This document shows, in pieces, positions 17,658 to 27,167 of a DNA stretch of 48,862 bases. The first letter of the stretch is position 1. Every line of letters begins with the position of its first letter. The stretch spans positions 665-49,526 of the forward strand of contig DKPS01000182.1 of NCBI GenBank assembly GCA_002471345.1, in the 5' to 3' direction. The translations under genes were made by a program, and so were the position numbers. Below the pieces are notes generated by a model. That model saw only the letters and a list, made by a program, of their open reading frames with translations. It did no database searches and was not told the origin of the DNA. Source of the DNA: Saprospiraceae bacterium UBA7328 (lineage in GTDB: Bacteria; Bacteroidota; Bacteroidia; Chitinophagales; Saprospiraceae).

Positions 17658-17888
17658 GGAGACACTCATATTTCTCAAACGATAAAAGAAGCACATGACC
17701 CACTTCTCACAGGAATGGAAAGCGATAGAGGAGATCCCAGAACTGAGTCATTTGTAAAAGATTTCAAACCATTCAAACTAGGTCGAATATACCTTACACA
17801 GGGAAGTGGTGAGTTAATCCTGAAATCAGAAGAGATCATTGGAGATAAATCAATTGATTTTCGATTGATGATGTTTGAAAAGGTATAA
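17658..17888 (+). pseudogene. Direct repeat, copy 2: severed 3' end of a sulfatase gene
   Basis: Ungapped match to 11783-12013 (12 mismatches counted). It encodes the last 76 residues of the lipoprotein sulfatase accessory domain, ending GDKSIDFRLMMFEKV. A chance ATG at 17655 makes a 77-codon open frame, but there is no catalytic domain, leader or ribosome site. It abuts the minus-strand sulfatase remnant and is followed by a terminator shared with the metalloprotease. Confidence 0.88.
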
Positions 17889-17918
17889 TTTTTAATAGAT
17901 CCAATTAGCAATAAAAAA

Positions 17919-17940
17919 GCCTGAAGTACATACTTCAGGC
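17919..17940. terminator. Bidirectional rho-independent terminator
   Basis: GCCTGAAGTA and TACTTCAGGC form a near-perfect stem, flanked by six A on the left (17913-17918) and six T on the right (17941-17946). It can therefore end transcripts in both directions: the minus-strand metalloprotease and whatever once read through the plus-strand sulfatase end. Confidence 0.9.
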
Positions 17941-17964
17941 TTTTTTCTTAATGAAGTGATTTAT

Positions 17965-20385
17965 CTAGTCTTCATCCAATGCTTGGTCAATCAAGTGATT
18001 GATGTGGTTTCTGTGCGCCTTTGTATCAATACTCTTTCCTTTGTTGGACTTCATCATATCTTGAATCTCATTGACTTGATACAACATAGCTGATTTTGAA
18101 ATGTTATCATATTTGCCGCCTTCCATACCAGAAAGCAGTCCTTTTATGTAACTGATTTGAAGATTTTGTCTTGCTGGATTTACATTTCCTTTAAGATCTT
18201 GAGCAAAAATTCCTTGTGTCAAATCACTTAGCATTTCTGCTACTGAATATGTATTGCCATAATGCCTCGAATTATTCATACGTCCTAACACTGTGGGATG
18301 AACAAGATGTGACAAGAGACCTCTTTGATAAGAGGCAATTCTTTCAAGAATTTTAGGGTCTTCAGTCCTACCCCAGAAATTCCATCCTCTTCTCTGATAT
18401 TGTAAATGCTTGTACAAATTTCCAGATGCAGAAAAAGCTTGTGGGCTGAATGCATGCTTATTCAAAGTATTCATTGCTTCTTTTTGTCTTGATTTAGGGA
18501 CTGGAATAAATGGAGCAACGTTCTCTTTCTGGCCCACCATATTTCTATCGATATATACTCCTCCTACATACCTTGTTGTAGATCTTAGGGCACTATATTG
18601 CTGACCTAAAAGCATTCTAAAGCCTGTATACATTTTTTGATATGACTCACCATCATCAACCATTCTATCCATAAGTTTCCCCATTGCATTTTGACAAATA
18701 GTTATCCTATCTCTTGCATATTGAATAGCGTCACTACTGAGATCCCAAGCATTGATACGTGGGTCAATTCCACTACTTGACCCAAACATTGCGTCAGCAT
18801 CATTAGCAAACCTCAATTCATCTTCAACGGACCTTTCTAGTATTTTTCCTAGTTTTTTCTTTTCTGCATCAGAATCAGATTCAGATTCAGAATATGCATA
18901 TTCTATTGCCCACTTATCATAAGGACCAGGTACTACAGACTGAAAATTACCTTGATTTGATTTATCCACAGCCAAGTTCATTGGATTATAATCCATTACA
19001 GAACTGGTAAGCCCTAATTCTTCAGTTTTTGCTCTATTATGTACTTCTTGACTATCCCACATCTGGCTTGAAATATAATTGTGCGCTAATCCAAGAGTAT
19101 GTCCTACTTCATGAAGTAATAACTCTATAATTGACTCATTCACCATACGCTCTCTTTCAGCTTCTTCAAAATCTAAGGCCGTGGTTACAGTTTTGCCAAA
19201 CATTAGTTTTTTACTCGTTTCATAATTTGCCATACAGATATGCTGGTTAAACTTATGGCTTTGATGTTCAGCTTGATCATCTTCTATCATCTGTTCGATA
19301 CTTCTTGTATCTAAAGCATATAAATCACTTTCAGTTACAGAACCTCTTAGGAATACATAATCCAGCATAATGTCCGCAGCTAAGATTTGGCCGGTCCTTG
19401 GATTAACAAAACTTGGACCCCAGGCTGAACCTTGATATGGAGTAGCGGTCCACCTCAAAACATTATATCTCACATCACCTGCTTCCCATTCGGCATCATC
19501 AGGTTGTTGTTTTACAACCACAGCATTCTTAAACCCAGCAACTTCGTATGCCATGTTCCATCGTTCTACGGCATCTTTTATAATTGGTCTAAATTTCTTA
19601 GGTGTAGTATTCTCCATCCAAAAAGTTATAGGTTCCACAGGCTCTGACAACGCAGCCCTTGGATTTTTTTTGACCAAATGCCATCTGTGGATCATATCCT
19701 TATATGGAGTTGCTGATTTGCTCAATTGATCATCCACTTCAGTAGTAAAATGCCCTACTCTTGGGTCTTCATATCGCGGTTGATAATCATTGTCTGGCAT
19801 TTCCAGAATCGTGTGCTGAATTTGAATATTGCTGAACCTAGCATCTGTAGTTGTAGGCAATCCATAGTTAGTAGGTCTCTTATTTTCAAAAGTATAATCA
19901 ACTACTACATCTGTATTTTTAGGATAATTTCGAATAGAACTGATCTTTGTCTTATCCTTGCTCATACTCCCTATTTTAAAAGGATTCTTGGGTCCTTGGC
20001 CCGGAGGGTAAGAAAAAGTCAATTGGGCTAAATCTTCTGATTTAAATAACCCATCGGCAGCAATAAGAAAAGTATCCTCTTTCTCACTGGCCACTTCTAT
20101 TTTTGCTGAACTAAAGATTGGTTCATTAATATTAGCATGAGAAGATTTGGCCAAAGCATGGTCCTTATCAAAATGATATCTTGTATTCTGTTCTTTAAAT
20201 TCAAGCTTATCGTAATACTTTCCAATTTTAAATACTTTTTCCCAACCGTAGCTTCCTTTTACCCAGCCAAAGTTCATCCCTCCATCCTCAGCATGGAAAA
20301 AATGGATAAACTCTTTATCCAATTGATCTTTTCTAATAGCCATGTAGATATTGCCTTTGGCTGTGTCTTGGTATATTGGAAACAA
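17965..20385 (-). CDS. Zinc-dependent metalloprotease (DUF5117/DUF5118-type), body of a gene split by a stop codon
   Basis: An 806-residue open frame. The zinc site HEVGHTLGLAH, encoded at 19081-19113, is the HExxHxxGxxH metzincin signature. Surrounding sequence (RYNVLRWTATPYQGSAWGPS, and the conserved LIPVPKSRQ-like FIPVPKSRQ) is typical of the large Bacteroidota zinc-dependent metalloproteases with DUF5118, DUF5117 and DUF4953 regions. The first in-frame ATG/Met at 20385 lies inside the N-terminal domain, so it is not the natural start. The frame continues upstream to a signal peptide at 20580, broken only by TAA at 20476-20478. If unread, the product lacks a leader and would be trapped in the cytoplasm. 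It ends at a strong terminator. Confidence 0.85.
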   Translation of the reverse strand: MFPIYQDTAKGNIYMAIRKDQLDKEFIHFFHAEDGGMNFGWVKGSYGWEKVFKIGKYYDKLEFKEQNTRYHFDKDHALAKSSHANINEPIFSSAKIEVASEKEDTFLIAADGLFKSEDLAQLTFSYPPGQGPKNPFKIGSMSKDKTKISSIRNYPKNTDVVVDYTFENKRPTNYGLPTTTDARFSNIQIQHTILEMPDNDYQPRYEDPRVGHFTTEVDDQLSKSATPYKDMIHRWHLVKKNPRAALSEPVEPITFWMENTTPKKFRPIIKDAVERWNMAYEVAGFKNAVVVKQQPDDAEWEAGDVRYNVLRWTATPYQGSAWGPSFVNPRTGQILAADIMLDYVFLRGSVTESDLYALDTRSIEQMIEDDQAEHQSHKFNQHICMANYETSKKLMFGKTVTTALDFEEAERERMVNESIIELLLHEVGHTLGLAHNYISSQMWDSQEVHNRAKTEELGLTSSVMDYNPMNLAVDKSNQGNFQSVVPGPYDKWAIEYAYSESESDSDAEKKKLGKILERSVEDELRFANDADAMFGSSSGIDPRINAWDLSSDAIQYARDRITICQNAMGKLMDRMVDDGESYQKMYTGFRMLLGQQYSALRSTTRYVGGVYIDRNMVGQKENVAPFIPVPKSRQKEAMNTLNKHAFSPQAFSASGNLYKHLQYQRRGWNFWGRTEDPKILERIASYQRGLLSHLVHPTVLGRMNNSRHYGNTYSVAEMLSDLTQGIFAQDLKGNVNPARQNLQISYIKGLLSGMEGGKYDNISKSAMLYQVNEIQDMMKSNKGKSIDTKAHRNHINHLIDQALDED

Positions 20386-20580
20386 TTCATCTATTAATCG
20401 GCAAGATTTGGTAATATCCGCTATGGTCTTTTTCTTTTCCTTTTTGTCTTCTTTTTCCTTAGTGTCCGCTGTTTCTTATTTGTCTTTAGCCGCCTCTTTA
20501 GAATTTGTCTGTGAGTATACTGAGAGGCTAAACAAACAAAGAATGAATATGCCAATTGCATATTTGATAGTGTTTTTCAT
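20386..20580 (-). pseudogene. Signal-peptide leader of the metalloprotease, separated by an in-frame TAA
   Basis: From ATG 20578-20580 the minus strand reads a good signal peptide (KYAIGIFILCLFSLSVYSQ), then a TAA at codon 35 (20476-20478). After it comes a lysine/glutamate-rich linker and KSCRLIDELFPIYQD, which continues in the same frame into the 806-residue protease. Only this one codon is out of order: GAA, CAA or AAA to TAA would need a single base change. There is no frameshift. It may be a recent nonsense mutation, a read-through site or a sequencing error. Confidence 0.85.
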
Positions 20581-20711
20581 GACGATGTCGTTTTATATAA
20601 GGTGAAATAATTATTTACAACTTTATTTTTTATGATTTGACTAATTGTCAATTAAGTGGTTTGTTGTTGCGAATTCTAGTATATAAAGAAATGTTAAGAC
20701 AAAATATTATG

Positions 20712-22130
20712 TCATCGGCCAAAAAGTGGCGCTATCATTACAGAATCCAATTTTGTCAGTTGGTTTTCAGTTTCAACTACACCATCAAGATGCTTATCAG
20801 AAAGCTTTTTTAGCTCAATCACTTTCTCTGTCATCTCAGCTGCTAAATTATATTTTTCAGATGGATCTACTTCAAGATTATATAGAAGAGGAGGGTTATG
20901 AGATTGTGCTTTTTCACCTATATATGGATTTAGAGTTTTATAATGAATCTTATACTTCCCTTTGCGATAAGCGAATAGCTCATCTCCCAGATAATAAAAC
21001 ATCTCGTCTCTAATCTTCTCCTTATTTCCTAAGAGTATCTGAGAAAGATCTACCCCATCTTGTCCTTCTATGCCGTCTAACTGAGTATTCGAAATACTTG
21101 CAATGGTATTAAACAAATCCATTGTTGATCCTAATGCATAAGATGTGGATCCTGATGGAATATGATTTGCCCATTTAGCAATCATCGGTACTCTCATGCC
21201 TCCTTCAAATGTACTTCCTTTACCTTGATGTAAAAGTCCCGCCGAGCCTCCTGTATCTCCCACAGTCAACCAAGGTCCATTATCAGATGTAAAAATCACT
21301 AAAGTATTCTCTTCCAGGCCTTCCTCTTTCAATGTCTTCAATATCTGTCCAACACTCCAATCCACCTCTTCTACTACATCTCCAAATAACCCTCTTAAAC
21401 TACTTCCTTTAAATTCTTCACTAGCAAAAAGAGGTATGTGTGGAAAAGTATGTGGCACATATAAAAAGAAAGGATTTTTTTTATTTCTCTTTATAAAATC
21501 TACACTTCTCTTAGTATAGGCTTGAGTCAGTTTGGATTGATCCGGTTCTGAATCAATTAATTCATTTCCATCTAAAAGAGGAATTGGAGGAAATAAACTT
21601 GCACCTTTCCAGTCATTTGTGACAGAGCTCATGTCATTGCTGTAAGGAATTCCATAGTATTCATCAAATCCATGTTGCAATGGCAAGAATTCATCCTTAT
21701 GACCAAGATGCCATTTTCCAAAAATTCCAGTTGCATAGTTTTGACGTTTTAAAACTTCGGCGATTGTTGTCTCTTCTCTTGGAATTCCACCAAGAGACCA
21801 TGGAAAAAATACTCTCATGGACGAAGATGCCAATCCAAACCTCACAGGAAGTCTTCCTGTAAGCAAGGCTGCCCTGCTAGGTGTACATACGGATGCTCCG
21901 GCATAAAATTGAGTGAACCGCATTCCTTCCAGTGCCATTTGATCGAGGTGAGGAGTTTTTATGGTAGGATGGCCATAGCATCCTAAGTCACCATATCCTA
22001 GGTCATCGGCGAAGATTAGGACGATATTAGGTGGATTTGCACCCTTTTGATCAAGATTGCAACTGAAACCAATTATCAGTAGAAATAGATAAATGAAATA
22101 TGTTCCTAAATGATTATTTAACTTCCTCAT
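20712..22130 (-). CDS. Lipoprotein arylsulfatase (type I)
   Basis: About 472 residues from the ATG at 22130; an upstream ATG at 22145 would add five. The leader ends in IIGFSC, a lipobox. The metal-binding pair is in IFADDLGYGD, and the formylglycine signature CTPSRAALLTGR starts at C82. TGGSAGLLHQGKGSTFEGGMR carries the conserved Lys/Gly region of arylsulfatase A-like enzymes. It removes sulfate esters, probably from glycans, in the periplasm or at the cell surface. It is divergent from the cytochrome-propeller lipoprotein at 22201, only 70 bases away. A decayed paralogue of its C-terminus lies at 17428-17654. Confidence 0.92.
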   Translation of the reverse strand: MRKLNNHLGTYFIYLFLLIIGFSCNLDQKGANPPNIVLIFADDLGYGDLGCYGHPTIKTPHLDQMALEGMRFTQFYAGASVCTPSRAALLTGRLPVRFGLASSSMRVFFPWSLGGIPREETTIAEVLKRQNYATGIFGKWHLGHKDEFLPLQHGFDEYYGIPYSNDMSSVTNDWKGASLFPPIPLLDGNELIDSEPDQSKLTQAYTKRSVDFIKRNKKNPFFLYVPHTFPHIPLFASEEFKGSSLRGLFGDVVEEVDWSVGQILKTLKEEGLEENTLVIFTSDNGPWLTVGDTGGSAGLLHQGKGSTFEGGMRVPMIAKWANHIPSGSTSYALGSTMDLFNTIASISNTQLDGIEGQDGVDLSQILLGNKEKIRDEMFYYLGDELFAYRKGKYKIHYKTLNPYIGEKAQSHNPPLLYNLEVDPSEKYNLAAEMTEKVIELKKLSDKHLDGVVETENQLTKLDSVMIAPLFGR

Positions 22131-22200
22131 TGTATCTTGTTCCATGTGTTATATTTTCAGCCCATAATTTATAAAAAATAGGTTTTAATAATTCATTTCT

Positions 22201-25200
22201 ATGCTTAAAAAATTGACTTCTATTACCTTAGGTATTCTCTCACTCATAATAATTATATCCTCATGTCAACAAGAATCAAACGTGAGACCGACGATTTTTG
22301 AACCAAAATCTATAGAAATTTCTCATGCTGGGGCTAAATCTATGGCTGATGAAACGCCACTACAAGTTGCTCTTAAAGTTCATGAAGACTTAGAAATTTC
22401 GCTATGGGCATCTGATTCTATTGTAGTGGATCCTGTAGCTATCAGTATCGATGAAAAAGGAAGGATGTACTATACAAGTGGAAGTAGATTGACTCGTTCT
22501 GAATTTGACATAAGAGGGCATAGGAATTGGATGACCGCATCCATATCATTCGAAACAGTGGAAGATAGGCGCAATTTTCTAAGAAAGACTTTCAGTGAGA
22601 CAAATGATGAAGGAGAAAAATTCTTGGAAGACTTAAACAACGATGGATCATTAGACTGGAAAGATTTGACAGTAGAAAAGGAGCAAGTTTGGATTCTTAG
22701 CGATAGTAATGACGATGGACATGCCGATAGATCAGACCTATATATTGAGGATTTTAATGAAGAAATCACAGATTTGGCTAATGGTGTATTTCATCACCAT
22801 GGGGAAGTCTTTGTAAGTGTAGGCCCTGATTTATGGAGAACTCAAGACACTGATGGAGATGATCGGGCTGACGAAGTAGAAAGCATAAGCCATGGCTATG
22901 CTGTCCATATTGGGTTTGGGGCTCATGGCATGTCCGGTGTGACAGTTGGCCCGGCAGGACGAATATGGTGGGGCATTGGGGATATAGGTGCTAATGTCGT
23001 AGATAAAACAGGAAAGAGATGGAAATATCCAAATCAGGGAGTTGTCGTAAGAGCGGATAGAGACGGAAGTAATTTTGAAGTCTTCTGTGCCGGTGTGAGG
23101 AATACACATGAATTTGTCTTTGACAAGTTTGGAAATTTAATAACTGAAGACAATGATGGTGACCACCAAGGGGAAAGAGAAAGGTTAGTTTATTTAGTAG
23201 ATGGTTCTGATTCAGGATGGAGAGCTAACTGGCAATATGGAAAGTATACTGATCCGGACAACAACAGTTATAAGGTCTGGATGGATGAAAAAATGAGCAT
23301 CCCTCACTGGGATGGACAAGCTGCATATTTTCTTCCTCCAATACAGAATTATGTAAATGGTCCAACTGGAATGGTATATAATCCTGGTACTGCCTTGAGT
23401 CCTCAATGGTATGATCATTTTTTCATTTCTGAATTCAGGGGATCACCAGCTAATTCGCCGATCCATGCCTTTAAAATGAAAACAGCGGGTGCCTCTTTTG
23501 AATTAGACACAACTTTGATTGTAATCCATGGTGCTCTGCCCACTGGCCTAGATTGGGGACCAGAGGGCGCATTATATTTTGGGGATTGGATAGATGGTTG
23601 GGGAACTAAGGATTATGGTAGAGTTTGGAAACTAGATACTCCTGGAGGAGCTGATAGACCTATCAGAAAAGAGACCAAAAACTTAATTCAATCTGATTTT
23701 TCTGAAAAAACTTTGGAAGTTTTGTCTGCTCTTCTAGAACACCAAGATATGCGCATAAGGCATAAAGCTCAGTTTGAAATAGTGAGAAGAAAAGAGGGGT
23801 TAGAAATCTTTAAGGCCGCATTGACTGAAGGTAATGAACAGTTGAAAAGAATTCATGCTATCTGGGGCATAGCCCAATTGGCAAGAGATAAAAAAACTGC
23901 AGCTGAAAACTTAACCCAATATTTAGAAGATTCAGATGAAGAAATAATTGCCCAATGTGCCAAGTACCTAGGCGACGTCAAATACAAAGGAGCCGAAAAA
24001 GCCTTAGTCTCACTAGTTAATCATAACAGCCCTAGAGTACAATTTTTTGCAACAGAAGCGCTTGGAAGAATTGAGTATAGTCCTGCATTCTCTACTATTC
24101 TATCTATGCTAGAAAGGAATAATGATAAAGACTTATATCTGCGTCATGCAGGTATTTTGGCCCTAAGTCGAATAGGAAATGCTAAAGACCTTTTAGCCTT
24201 AAAAGAAAACAGCTCAACTGCACTGAGGACGGCTGCAGTTGTAGCTCTTAGACGAATGAAACATCCAGAAATCGAGGATTTCCTGAATGACCAAGATGAA
24301 TATATTATAGCAGAAACAGCCAGAGCAATTAATGATGATTACTCTATTCCCGAAGCATTACCAGCACTTGCAGAATTGCTAAAAAACACGGAATCGACAA
24401 ATGAAGTTATTATAAGAAGATCTATAAATGCATGTGTTAGAGTAGGAAGAGATTCGGATCTCACCAGACTTGTAAATTACGCTTTGAACCTTGAAGCACC
24501 AGATGAGATGAGAGAAGAGGTGATAAAAGCACTAAGTTCTTGGACAGCACCTTCAGTTCTGGATAGAGTAGATGGAAGGTATAGAGGTGAAATAGAACGA
24601 GATGATAAGCAACTGAAAGCTATCTTTAGTCCTAAATTATCTCAGCTTCTGTCTGAAGAGAATTCAGAAATTCAAAAAGCAACTTTGGACGCAGCCGCCA
24701 AATTAAATGCTCTTGATCTTTCTGATCAAATAGAGAAATTATTTATAAACAGTAAATCTTCCAGTATCAGGAAATCAGCATTAAATAGTTTAGTCAAACT
24801 ATCTCCTGATCATTTAGATAAAATTATTGAATTAGGTTTAAAGGATCGATCATATTCGGTAAGGTCTGCAGCATTATCAGCCATTTCTTCTTCTGATATT
24901 TCTGACAAAGACGCTGTACCGCTTTTCATAACTGTACTAAATAAAGAAAATGCAAACATTAGGGAAGTCCAGGCTGCATTGAAAGGCTTAGGAAGCATTA
25001 AAGAACCCAGTTCAGAATCAGCACTTCTCGATCAATTTGAAAAATTAAAAAATGGGCATTTAAAGGAAGAAGTTCACCTAGATCTTATTTCAGCTATGGA
25101 AGAACATGGAACAGAGGAGCTCAAGTCTAAACTAACATCTCACTTTCTTGATTTGAGTTCTGACCCTTTAGGTGAATACTTAGCTGCACTAGAAGGCGGG

Positions 25201-25626
25201 GATAGCAGAATTGGAAGAGACTTATTTTACGGCCACGAAGCAGCTCAATGCGTTAGGTGTCATTCTATCTATGAATGGGGAGGTGATGCTGGCCCAGGAC
25301 TTGGTGATGTAGGCCAACGTTTGGATAAAAGAGAAATATTGGAATCCATGGTAATGCCTAGTGCTACCCTATCTTCTGGATATGAAGTTGTGAGTCTGGC
25401 ACTAAAAGGAAATGAATCTGTGGCCGGTTATGTCAAAAATGAAAATGATCAAATCATCAGTATAGAAAAAGGTAATAAAGAATATATTGAAGTTAACAAA
25501 TCTGATATTCTTGAAAGAACAAATATTCCTTCTAGTATGCCGGATATGAGTAGAATTTTAAGTAAAACTGAAATCAGAGACTTAATTGCTTTCTTAGGTG
25601 GATTAAAAATTAAGAGAGAATCCTGA
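22201..25626 (+). CDS. PVC-type dehydrogenase lipoprotein: beta-propeller, HEAT repeats and cytochrome c
   Basis: A 1141-residue lipoprotein (lipobox ending at C22 in IIIISSC). About residues 45-460 form a glucose/sorbosone-dehydrogenase-like propeller with many Asp/Asn-rich loops (DNDGDHQGE, DTDGDDRAD). About 500-960 are HEAT-like alpha repeats. The C-terminus has one heme c site, CVRCH at 1017-1021, with Met ligand candidates at 1113 and 1116 in MPDMSRIL. This is the architecture of the 'membrane-bound dehydrogenase domain' plus 'putative heme-binding domain' proteins first described from Planctomycetes and Verrucomicrobia. It probably oxidises a sugar and passes electrons on. Its divergent partner is a sulfatase. 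Confidence 0.92.
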   Translation: MLKKLTSITLGILSLIIIISSCQQESNVRPTIFEPKSIEISHAGAKSMADETPLQVALKVHEDLEISLWASDSIVVDPVAISIDEKGRMYYTSGSRLTRSEFDIRGHRNWMTASISFETVEDRRNFLRKTFSETNDEGEKFLEDLNNDGSLDWKDLTVEKEQVWILSDSNDDGHADRSDLYIEDFNEEITDLANGVFHHHGEVFVSVGPDLWRTQDTDGDDRADEVESISHGYAVHIGFGAHGMSGVTVGPAGRIWWGIGDIGANVVDKTGKRWKYPNQGVVVRADRDGSNFEVFCAGVRNTHEFVFDKFGNLITEDNDGDHQGERERLVYLVDGSDSGWRANWQYGKYTDPDNNSYKVWMDEKMSIPHWDGQAAYFLPPIQNYVNGPTGMVYNPGTALSPQWYDHFFISEFRGSPANSPIHAFKMKTAGASFELDTTLIVIHGALPTGLDWGPEGALYFGDWIDGWGTKDYGRVWKLDTPGGADRPIRKETKNLIQSDFSEKTLEVLSALLEHQDMRIRHKAQFEIVRRKEGLEIFKAALTEGNEQLKRIHAIWGIAQLARDKKTAAENLTQYLEDSDEEIIAQCAKYLGDVKYKGAEKALVSLVNHNSPRVQFFATEALGRIEYSPAFSTILSMLERNNDKDLYLRHAGILALSRIGNAKDLLALKENSSTALRTAAVVALRRMKHPEIEDFLNDQDEYIIAETARAINDDYSIPEALPALAELLKNTESTNEVIIRRSINACVRVGRDSDLTRLVNYALNLEAPDEMREEVIKALSSWTAPSVLDRVDGRYRGEIERDDKQLKAIFSPKLSQLLSEENSEIQKATLDAAAKLNALDLSDQIEKLFINSKSSSIRKSALNSLVKLSPDHLDKIIELGLKDRSYSVRSAALSAISSSDISDKDAVPLFITVLNKENANIREVQAALKGLGSIKEPSSESALLDQFEKLKNGHLKEEVHLDLISAMEEHGTEELKSKLTSHFLDLSSDPLGEYLAALEGGDSRIGRDLFYGHEAAQCVRCHSIYEWGGDAGPGLGDVGQRLDKREILESMVMPSATLSSGYEVVSLALKGNESVAGYVKNENDQIISIEKGNKEYIEVNKSDILERTNIPSSMPDMSRILSKTEIRDLIAFLGGLKIKRES

Positions 25627-25830
25627 AATAAGATAAACAACTTTATCCTCACCTCTCATTTTAGATATTTAGATACAATATCCGTAATTGGTAGGGCACA
25701 TATTAATTTTGTATTTATAATGATAAAATAATTGAATATTAGCCGCAATGACAATTCAATGGGGCCCATGAGTATTAATTAAATTATTAGATTGCAATAA
25801 TCTGATTCTCAAATTGTTAGGTATTAACAT

Positions 25831-26316
25831 ATGAAAGAAATAAGCATTAACCTCACTATTAAATGCTACGACTCTTACGAAGAGCTTAGCGATTCTGATG
25901 AAAGAAGACTTTGTAATTCAGCTTTTGAATCCTTAAATCATGCATATGCACCTTATTCTAATTATAAAGTTGGTGCTGCTGTTTTGTTAGATGACAATCA
26001 TATCGTTGAAGGATCAAACCAAGAGAATGCAGTCTTCCCATTAGGACTATGTGCAGAAAGAGTCGCCATCTTTTCGTCCAACACACTGTATCCAAAAGCT
26101 AAAATTAAAGCCATTGCTGTGGTAACATTAGGTGATGTAGAAAAAGGGAAATTCCCAGGTTTCCCTTGTGGAAGTTGTAGACAGGTGATGATAGATATGG
26201 AATACCGTCATCAACAGAACATCAAAGTATTTGTCTTAGATAAAAATAAAAACCTCCTTGTAGTAGATTCCGTCAAAGAATTACTTCCCATAGCTTTTGA
26301 TCATAGTGCGCTTTGA
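25831..26316 (+). CDS. cdd: Cytidine deaminase
   Basis: A 161-residue homotetrameric-type cytidine deaminase that converts cytidine or deoxycytidine to uridine in pyrimidine salvage. Zinc ligands and proton shuttle are visible: C74 and E76 in CAERVAIF, and C113/C116 in PCGSCRQVM. The substrate-binding NQENA motif is at 63-67. Length is typical of the short class. A 204-base leader without other genes precedes it; downstream at 26372 is a same-strand methyltransferase. Confidence 0.95.
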   Translation: MKEISINLTIKCYDSYEELSDSDERRLCNSAFESLNHAYAPYSNYKVGAAVLLDDNHIVEGSNQENAVFPLGLCAERVAIFSSNTLYPKAKIKAIAVVTLGDVEKGKFPGFPCGSCRQVMIDMEYRHQQNIKVFVLDKNKNLLVVDSVKELLPIAFDHSAL

Positions 26317-26371
26317 TCTAAATTGAAGATTTCATACCGATAGATTGATAAAACTGACCCCAAGAATTCAA

Positions 26372-27160
26372 ATGTCTTTTGATTTTCTAAGCTTTTATAA
26401 AAAAGCTGAAACGATCTATACACAAGATTCACCATTTATATATTCTTTTTGTGACGAAGTTTTAGAAGACTATCACAATATAACATTACCACGCACTCAA
26501 TCATATCGCACACAATTGTTGGCGAATACGAACAATATTCAATTGACAAATATTGGAAGTGGCTCAATGATTAATTCGAGATTAGATATAAAGGTTTCCG
26601 ACTTAGCTAAAAGTTCATCTTCTCATTTCGAAAAATGCCAGCTTTTGATTTCTATTGCAAAATGGTCAAATGCAAGTAATGTATTAGAATTAGGAACAAA
26701 TTTGGGATTAGCTGCTCTTGCTTTCGGAGAAAGTGGAATGACCGTCGACACTATTGAAGGGAACTCAGATCTATTTCAGTTGGCACACTCTTCTCTTTGT
26801 TCTTTTGAAAACATCAGGTGTTACCATTCAAAATTCTTGGAATTTCTTTATAAAAACAAACAGAGCTATGACCTTATTTTTATTGATGGTGATCATTCCT
26901 ATCACGCCACTAAAAGGTTAATCAACGAAGCAACAAAGTGCCTAAGAACAAATGGAATTATTATTATAGATGATATAAGATGGTCTTCAGAGATGAAAAT
27001 GATCTGGAAGGAACTCATATCCGCAGATCAATTTAACACCTCAATTGACTTATTTGCCATAGGTCTAGTTTTAGAACATACAGCATTAAAATCAACAATT
27101 ATTAAATCACTAATTCCGAAGAGGTATAAACCTTGGCCTTATCACTTTTTTAGAAAGTGA
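26372..27160 (+). CDS. Class I SAM-dependent methyltransferase (O-methyltransferase type)
   Basis: About 262 residues from the ATG at 26372; a TTG at 26345 is possible but adds only nine residues. The SAM-binding glycine loop is VLELGTNLGL, the acidic residue at the end of strand 2 is in TIEGN, and strand 4 is DLIFIDGDHSYHAT, typical of the Methyltransf_24 / catechol O-methyltransferase-like group. Substrate unknown. It converges on the XRE/S24-like regulator, seven bases away, and follows the cytidine deaminase by 55 bases. Confidence 0.85.
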   Translation: MSFDFLSFYKKAETIYTQDSPFIYSFCDEVLEDYHNITLPRTQSYRTQLLANTNNIQLTNIGSGSMINSRLDIKVSDLAKSSSSHFEKCQLLISIAKWSNASNVLELGTNLGLAALAFGESGMTVDTIEGNSDLFQLAHSSLCSFENIRCYHSKFLEFLYKNKQSYDLIFIDGDHSYHATKRLINEATKCLRTNGIIIIDDIRWSSEMKMIWKELISADQFNTSIDLFAIGLVLEHTALKSTIIKSLIPKRYKPWPYHFFRK

Positions 27161-27167
27161 GATTTAC

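Noticed and set aside
17655..17888. A 77-codon open frame as a small new gene
   Set aside because: It is the copied end of the sulfatase gene with a chance ATG three bases before the homology starts; no independent start signal.
25627..25830. tRNA or riboswitch in the gap before cdd
   Set aside because: No cloverleaf-compatible arms or known aptamer pattern could be made out; the gap is plain AT-rich sequence.
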